DNA from: Ruminococcus sp.
GTDB lineage: Bacteria; Bacillota; Clostridia; Oscillospirales; Ruminococcaceae
Direction of reading: 5' to 3'
Assembly: GCA_031262225.1 (NCBI GenBank)
Contig: JAISIC010000072.1
Coordinates: 1-39,179 of the forward strand
Length of the DNA: 39,179 nucleotides
A program made the position numbers and the translations under genes. Shown here piece by piece: positions 34,881-39,179 of this stretch. The number at the start of each line of letters is the position of its first letter. Position 1 is the first letter of the stretch. The notes beneath the pieces were generated by a model. It was not told where the DNA came from and searched no databases. It saw only the letters and a list, made by a program, of their open reading frames with translations.

Positions 34881-36143
34881 ATGATGAATCATTTGCCTTT
34901 TTATGCTTATAAGGGGAAAGAACCTTATATATTTATCAGCTATTCGCACAGGGATTCCGAAAAGGTGTTTTCGATTATCCGAAAATTCAATGAAAACGGA
35001 TATCGCATCTGGTACGATGAAGGGATAGATCCCGGGAATGAGTGGCCGGACGAAATCGCGGCAGCACTTTGCAACTGTGCGCTTTTTGTCGTGTTTATAT
35101 CGCCGCGTTCTATCGCTTCCGAAAACGTGCGGAATGAGATTAATTTTGCTTTGACAAAAAAGCTGCCTGTAGTCGCGATTTTCCTGGAAGAAACGGAACT
35201 GACTCCCGGAATGCAGCTGCAAATCGGGTCAAAGCAAGCGATAATGAAATACAACATGACCGACGATTCGTTTTTTTACAAATGTGAGACATCGTTTGAA
35301 AGAATCGGTTTAACACGAGAAGAGCCTGTGCCGATTAAAGCGGAACCTGTTAAAACAGAACCTGTTAAAACAGAACCGGTTATATCTGAGCCGATTAAAC
35401 CGGAAATTAATTTTGAAATCCCGGAAAACGCCCTCCGCTTTGAACCGAAAGGCACTGCTGTTATAACCTTAAAAGACAAAACACAGTACACAGTATCTGC
35501 GAACGCGATGATGTTCTGCTCGAATCATGCTGCCATTAACGGTATGCAAAATGGATTTGTGTACAAAGACAATGCACGTTACACCTGCCTACCATTTTCG
35601 GAAATAAAAGAATATAAAAAACAAGTTGCATATGATTGGGATGACGAGGAATACCAAATATTAAAACTATATTCACCATTATACGTTATTGAAGCAAGTA
35701 AAAAAAGAGAACCCTTGTTGATTGATTTCTATAAATATGAGAGCATTGTTTTCGATATGTCACATACTTTTAACTCGGTTGCCGAGTATGCGTTGATAGA
35801 ACGTATCGACGATGTTCCTCTTGTCGTGCCGACCGCCTCAATTTTACTTGAAGAATCTAATATCGAAAATGGTGGTCTTAAAATAAAATATCATCTTGAA
35901 ATGCCTTTTAAAAATGAAGCGGCTATACAGATAAAAAGAATATTAGGCATGGAAGTTACCAATGTGGCTCTTGCTTCGGATCGTCCGAGAGATAATCGGC
36001 GCCATATTGAGATTACAGTAACAAAAAGAAACAATGAGACGATTAGCGATGAATTGTTCGGTTGGTTTTCCTTAATTGCTTTGACAAGAAAGGGCTTAAT
36101 GCGTCTTGGCTTTGATAAAATAAAAAGAATAACTTTCATGTAG
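34881..36143 (+). CDS. TIR-domain protein with repeat linker and unknown C-terminal region
   Basis: Residues 14-145 are a TIR domain: PYIFISYSHRD (strand A/box 1), RIWYDEGIDPGNEW (BB-loop region) and SIASENVRNEINFA, where E86 is the expected catalytic glutamate of NAD-cleaving TIRs. A linker of EPVKT-type pentapeptides (about 150-175) leads to a beta-rich domain (about 182-245: AVITLKDKTQYTV ... LPFSEIKEY) and a further alpha/beta region to residue 420, neither of which I recognise. There are no membrane segments. ATG 34881 follows CGAGGA. It lies 26 bp after the HD-RyR gene and 8 bp before the lipoprotein gene. Probable role: NAD+ hydrolysis or production of an ADP-ribose-type signal, by family analogy; a pure adapter TIR is possible. 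Confidence 0.88.
   Translation: MMNHLPFYAYKGKEPYIFISYSHRDSEKVFSIIRKFNENGYRIWYDEGIDPGNEWPDEIAAALCNCALFVVFISPRSIASENVRNEINFALTKKLPVVAIFLEETELTPGMQLQIGSKQAIMKYNMTDDSFFYKCETSFERIGLTREEPVPIKAEPVKTEPVKTEPVISEPIKPEINFEIPENALRFEPKGTAVITLKDKTQYTVSANAMMFCSNHAAINGMQNGFVYKDNARYTCLPFSEIKEYKKQVAYDWDDEEYQILKLYSPLYVIEASKKREPLLIDFYKYESIVFDMSHTFNSVAEYALIERIDDVPLVVPTASILLEESNIENGGLKIKYHLEMPFKNEAAIQIKRILGMEVTNVALASDRPRDNRRHIEITVTKRNNETISDELFGWFSLIALTRKGLMRLGFDKIKRITFM
35343..35402 (+). repeat. 15-bp tandem repeats encoding EPVKT-type linker
   Basis: GAACCTGTTAAAACA occurs exactly at 35343-35357 and 35358-35372. Two diverged units follow (35373-35387, 35388-35402). They code EPVKT, EPVKT, EPVIS, EPIKP and make the linker after the TIR domain. 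In-frame contraction or expansion would change linker length. Confidence 0.85.
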
Positions 36144-36151
36144 GTGTTTTT

Positions 36152-37891
36152 ATGAATATAAAAAGAATCCTATCAATACTTTTAGCAAGCACTTTAATGC
36201 TATCACTATACGCCTGTTCAAACGATGTTCAGACAGTAAGTGAAAGCAGTGCTGTGCAGTTTATCGCCTCAAAACTTGAAGATAAAAAAACACGTCTTTA
36301 TGTCTATAACGACTTTGAAGACGGGCAGAATTTTTTTACCCAAAAAGCTTTCATGGGCGATAATTACGGTATATATAACATTCCCGTAATGAACGAAGCT
36401 TCAGAAGGTGCGTATTCGGGCGAAACCTGCATATCAGCTTCAATCGACCTTAAAAAAGAGCCTTGGGGCGGCTATATGTTCATAAACGGCATTCTTAAAG
36501 AGGGTTCATCCGAGCCTGAACTTGATTTCGGCGACAGCCCCGATGCGAAGATAGACCTTTCGGGAGCTTCAAAATTTGTGTTCTACGCTAAGGGCGAAAC
36601 AGGCAACGAAGAGGTTGAATTTTTAATCGGCGGTCTCGGAGATAACGGAAAGCCTTTCCCCGACAGTGCAAAATATTCAATGGGTTATAAAAATCTAAGC
36701 AGAAATTGGACAAAGTATGAGATAAACCTATCCGACCTTGATATGTCGGAAATCGGCTGCGGCTTCGCTTGGGTTACAAACGATACGGAAAATAAACCCG
36801 CGACAGATATAACGTTTTTCCTTGACGAAATGTATTATGAATTTGATGATAAGCCGATGTTCGTAAAAAGTTATGCCCCGAGAGATGTTGACGAAACGGG
36901 CGACTACGCAATCAATAACCTTGCATATGTTTATGACAATGCCTGTGCTTTAATTGCTCTGTCAAAAGCAGGAGATTACGACAAGGCAAAGAAAATCGCC
37001 GATGCAATGGTTTTTGCATCCGAAAACGACCGATATTACACAGACGGCAGGCTTCGCAACGCATATGCAAACGGCGACCCGCTCGGCACATGGTATAAGG
37101 ATTATTATGCGGTATCATCATCAACAGGCAACATTGCTTGGGCGATTATAGCTTTGACCGAAGCACATAAATCCTTCCCGGACGATGATAAATATCTTGA
37201 CACGGCAAAACGACTCGGCGATTTTGTGCTGACCCTGCAATCCGATACAGGAGGATTTACAGGAGGTTATGAGGGCTTTGAAGGACAGGAATTTCCCGTT
37301 ACATATAAATCAACCGAACATAACATTGACCTGATTACGGCGTTTGCCAAGCTGTCAGAGCTAACAGGAGATGATAAATATAAAACCGCTTCCGAGAACG
37401 CAAAAGATTTTGTCATGTCAATGTATGACCCCGCTTTGCACCTTTTCTATACGGGGACGGAAGCAGACGGAGTTACGATTAATAAAGACGTTCTACCGCT
37501 TGACTGCAACACATGGGCGATACTTGCTTTGGGAGATGATTTTGCGGATGGAAAAGCGGTGCTTGCAGAAGTTGAAAAACAGTTTAATGCAGACGGCGGT
37601 TATGATTTTAATACCGACAAAGACGGCGTGTGGTTTGAGGGAACTGCACAGGTTGCACTTGCCTATAAGACTATAGGCGATGAGGCGAAATATAATAAAA
37701 TACTTTCATTCCTTAACGAAAACACATCTGAAAACGGCAGTATCACCGCCGCCGACCGCGACTATATTACTACAGGCTTCACGGTCAGCGGAATGGACGA
37801 TATGCCGTGGAGATATGCGAAACGCGAACACCTTGGGGCTACCGCCTGGCTTGCATTTGTGCAGTTGGGGGTGAATCCGCTTAGTGTGTAA
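36152..37891 (+). CDS. Lipoprotein with jelly-roll and alpha/alpha-toroid domains
   Basis: A type II signal peptide with lipobox LYAC (lipidated C22) indicates attachment to the outer face of the membrane. Residues about 48-235 look like a beta-sandwich carbohydrate-binding or galactose-binding-like domain (FEDGQNFFTQK, IDLSGASKFVFYAKG, WTKYEINLSDL, DITFFLDEMYYE). Residues about 250-579 are an alpha/alpha toroid of the six-hairpin glycosidase or prenyltransferase-like type, with repeats such as AYVYDNACALIALSKAGDYDKA and NTWAILALGDD. It may bind or process a polysaccharide. It sits 8 bp after the TIR gene and overlaps the RyR gene by 8 bp, so it is part of the operon although its location is extracellular. 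Its link to the signalling genes is unexplained. Confidence 0.82.
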   Translation: MNIKRILSILLASTLMLSLYACSNDVQTVSESSAVQFIASKLEDKKTRLYVYNDFEDGQNFFTQKAFMGDNYGIYNIPVMNEASEGAYSGETCISASIDLKKEPWGGYMFINGILKEGSSEPELDFGDSPDAKIDLSGASKFVFYAKGETGNEEVEFLIGGLGDNGKPFPDSAKYSMGYKNLSRNWTKYEINLSDLDMSEIGCGFAWVTNDTENKPATDITFFLDEMYYEFDDKPMFVKSYAPRDVDETGDYAINNLAYVYDNACALIALSKAGDYDKAKKIADAMVFASENDRYYTDGRLRNAYANGDPLGTWYKDYYAVSSSTGNIAWAIIALTEAHKSFPDDDKYLDTAKRLGDFVLTLQSDTGGFTGGYEGFEGQEFPVTYKSTEHNIDLITAFAKLSELTGDDKYKTASENAKDFVMSMYDPALHLFYTGTEADGVTINKDVLPLDCNTWAILALGDDFADGKAVLAEVEKQFNADGGYDFNTDKDGVWFEGTAQVALAYKTIGDEAKYNKILSFLNENTSENGSITAADRDYITTGFTVSGMDDMPWRYAKREHLGATAWLAFVQLGVNPLSV

Positions 37892-38354
37892 CGAAGAAAT
37901 CGAAAAACTCGCAACGGCGATTTATGAAAGCTATAACAAAAAGCAAAAACTTAACACGGTAAGTTGGGCGGACTTGCCGGAGGAAACCCGCGAATTTAAT
38001 CGTGCACAGGCACGGGCAATTAAGGGTAAGGTTTTTGATGCCGGGTTTAATATCGACGGCGGCGAATCACCGTTTCCTGCGATAGAAAAATTCGACGATG
38101 AAACCACCTTGTTTTTGGCGAAAAAGGAGCACGTCAGGTGGATGGAAGAACTGCTGTCACATGGCTGGACATATGCTCCTGTGAGGGATAACGTAAAAAA
38201 ACACCACCCCTGCATAGTTCCGTTTGAAGAGCTTTCGGACGAAGAAAAGCAGAAGGATATTGACGTTATCGACAATATCATTCCGCTTTTAAAAAGCATA
38301 GGGCTCAGAGTATATCGGGATTTTAGCTATACTTGCGTTTTGAATGGAAACTAA
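37884..38354 (+). CDS. Stand-alone RyR-domain protein
   Basis: A 156-residue protein that is essentially one RyR domain. The core KKEHVRWMEELLSHGWTYAP (81-99, then RDNVKKHHP) and C-terminal IIPLLKSIGLRVYRDF parallel the same blocks at residues 496-562 of the HD-RyR protein. The N-terminal part (SYNKKQ, WADLPEETREFNRAQA) also matches its NYNKKR ... SNVRQA segment, so the two are paralogous over about 130 residues. The start is GTG 37884, overlapping the lipoprotein stop by 8 bp, behind GGGGGTG at 37866-37872. There is no effector domain, so it is likely a ligand reader, sponge or partner of another operon product. Confidence 0.85.
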   Translation: MCNEEIEKLATAIYESYNKKQKLNTVSWADLPEETREFNRAQARAIKGKVFDAGFNIDGGESPFPAIEKFDDETTLFLAKKEHVRWMEELLSHGWTYAPVRDNVKKHHPCIVPFEELSDEEKQKDIDVIDNIIPLLKSIGLRVYRDFSYTCVLNGN

Positions 38355-38381
38355 AGAACTCCATGTGCAGGAAGAACGCGT

Positions 38382-39179
38382 TCACTTTTCAATGCTCTTC
38401 AAAAACTCTTTGAAATCCCTGTCAAGCAATTCCATTTCTTCCTTAGCGTTTTTGGCGTGTGAAGCTATGCAAACCTCGGCGAATTTGGTCTTGAAAATCC
38501 TTCTGATAACAAAATTCATAATCGAAACAGGACAAAACCTTATAATGTTCAGCTTGAAAGGTTCGATTTTAATCCCTGCCGCACTCATTTTACCGAAATT
38601 GCTTTTAAGTGATTTACTTATAGTCGTCAGAGCTTCCTTGTTTTCAGCGGTCGTGTAATTATCGCCGCCGTCAAAGTATATACCATTTGCAAGTGCGGTG
38701 ACAAGTGCAACGTGTGACTTCTGCCACAAGTCCATATTTTTTGAAATTGCGGTCGGGATTTTCGCGGATTTAAAAAAATTTTGCACTGTAATAATGCTCG
38801 CCGGTATATTTCCGTCGATCTCGCCGATTGTCGTTTTCTGAATAATTGTCGGCGTGAGCATATAGTGCAAAACGCCGTTTTCAATACTGCCGCCCGCTCC
38901 GGGAAAACAGGGGATTAACCTGCCTCTGCCGATAATCTCCACAAATTTATCATAGCCGTTAAGGGTGTTCACCATTGGGATTATGTATGCATAGACGTTG
39001 CACCGAAGCTGATTCAATGCGGCTTCAATTTGATTATATCGAACCGTCACAAATACATAATCAAAAAGCTCATAACCGTCAGGTTCACCGATTATTCTGA
39101 TATTTGCTTTTTTAACAGTGCCGTTTTCTTCATAAAGCAAGCCTTTTTCATTCAGTTCTTCAAGCCGTTTTGAACGTGC
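38382..39179 (-). CDS. Ketopantoate reductase-like oxidoreductase (5' end outside window)
   Basis: Partial gene running off the right edge: the frame is open to base 39179 and reads ARSKRLEELNEKGLLYEENG before the first internal start-like TTG (39140). The N-terminal Rossmann part is cut; visible are the post-Rossmann segment DYVFVTVRYNQIEAAL, a PGAGG turn, and the ApbA/PanE C-terminal helical domain with DLWQKSHVALVTALANGIY containing the usual Trp-x-Lys. PanE-family enzymes reduce 2-ketopantoate with NADPH. The Asn normally following the catalytic Lys is not obvious, so another 2-keto acid substrate is possible. It converges on the RyR gene with only 27 bp between and no terminator. Confidence 0.8.
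   Translation of the reverse strand, partial: ARSKRLEELNEKGLLYEENGTVKKANIRIIGEPDGYELFDYVFVTVRYNQIEAALNQLRCNVYAYIIPMVNTLNGYDKFVEIIGRGRLIPCFPGAGGSIENGVLHYMLTPTIIQKTTIGEIDGNIPASIITVQNFFKSAKIPTAISKNMDLWQKSHVALVTALANGIYFDGGDNYTTAENKEALTTISKSLKSNFGKMSAAGIKIEPFKLNIIRFCPVSIMNFVIRRIFKTKFAEVCIASHAKNAKEEMELLDRDFKEFLKSIEK

Noticed and set aside
33166-38354. Thoeris system
   Set aside because: A TIR gene is present, but no SIR2-SLOG (ThsA-like) or Macro-TM effector gene is found; the readers here are RyR domains.
38374-38383. GAACGCGTTC palindrome between the RyR and reductase genes as a terminator
   Set aside because: A 10-bp palindrome with no loop cannot form a terminator hairpin; no U-tract follows. 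It may be chance.

Overview
The window looks like chromosomal DNA of a Gram-positive anaerobe of the Clostridia, perhaps an uncultured Oscillospiraceae-like gut or rumen lineage. The evidence is the gene content (BipA, RecG, an OmpR/VanS-type two-component pair, CdaA/CdaR, a DUF2339 protein, a PolA with a degenerate proofreading domain), strong AGGAG-type ribosome sites, several textbook TTGACA-N17-TATAAT promoters, and an LPxTG-like anchored surface protein. The species cannot be named from sequence alone. No rRNA, tRNA, CRISPR array, transposase or phage gene was seen.

Bases 1-7.9 kb hold typA, a GNAT acetyltransferase and recG, then a response regulator and histidine kinase pair, with an AI-2E-family permease facing them. 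Bases 7.9-18.5 kb form one long rightward operon behind a good promoter: acetolactate-synthase-type large and small subunits, the c-di-AMP cyclase cdaA with its regulator cdaR, an FAD-dependent dehydrogenase, a DUF2339 membrane protein and polA. Bases 18.5-24.2 kb contain a zinc-ribbon membrane protein, a two-gene unit of a small helical protein and a FIST/DUF6976-like protein, a strong bidirectional terminator, a catalase with a YbaN/DUF454 gene, and a membrane-anchored PstS-like binding protein with a small membrane protein. Bases 24.2-28.3 kb carry two leftward exported-protein genes: a beta-helix surface protein whose signal peptide is cut off by a frameshift, and a DUF885-type metallopeptidase-like protein with a wall-sorting-like C terminus. 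The beta-helix gene's leader contains a consensus promoter followed at once by an intrinsic terminator.

Bases 28.4-38.4 kb are the most unusual part. Behind a perfect consensus promoter lie five tightly packed co-directional genes: (1) a 1547-residue DUF4062 / STAND (NACHT-like) ATPase / WD40 protein built like animal TEP1 and NPHP3; (2) an HD phosphohydrolase fused to a RyR (ryanodine receptor) domain; (3) a TIR protein with a repeat linker and an unrecognised C-terminal region; (4) a lipoprotein with an alpha/alpha-toroid-like domain; (5) a stand-alone RyR-domain protein. TIR domains often make ADP-ribose-derived signals, and RyR domains have been proposed as nucleotide-ligand sensors. My inference is an NTPase-gated nucleotide-signalling or conflict system: STAND sensor, TIR and TIR-like enzymes, RyR readers, and an HD enzyme as effector or off-switch. 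It matches no named system I know. The window ends inside a leftward ketopantoate-reductase-like gene.
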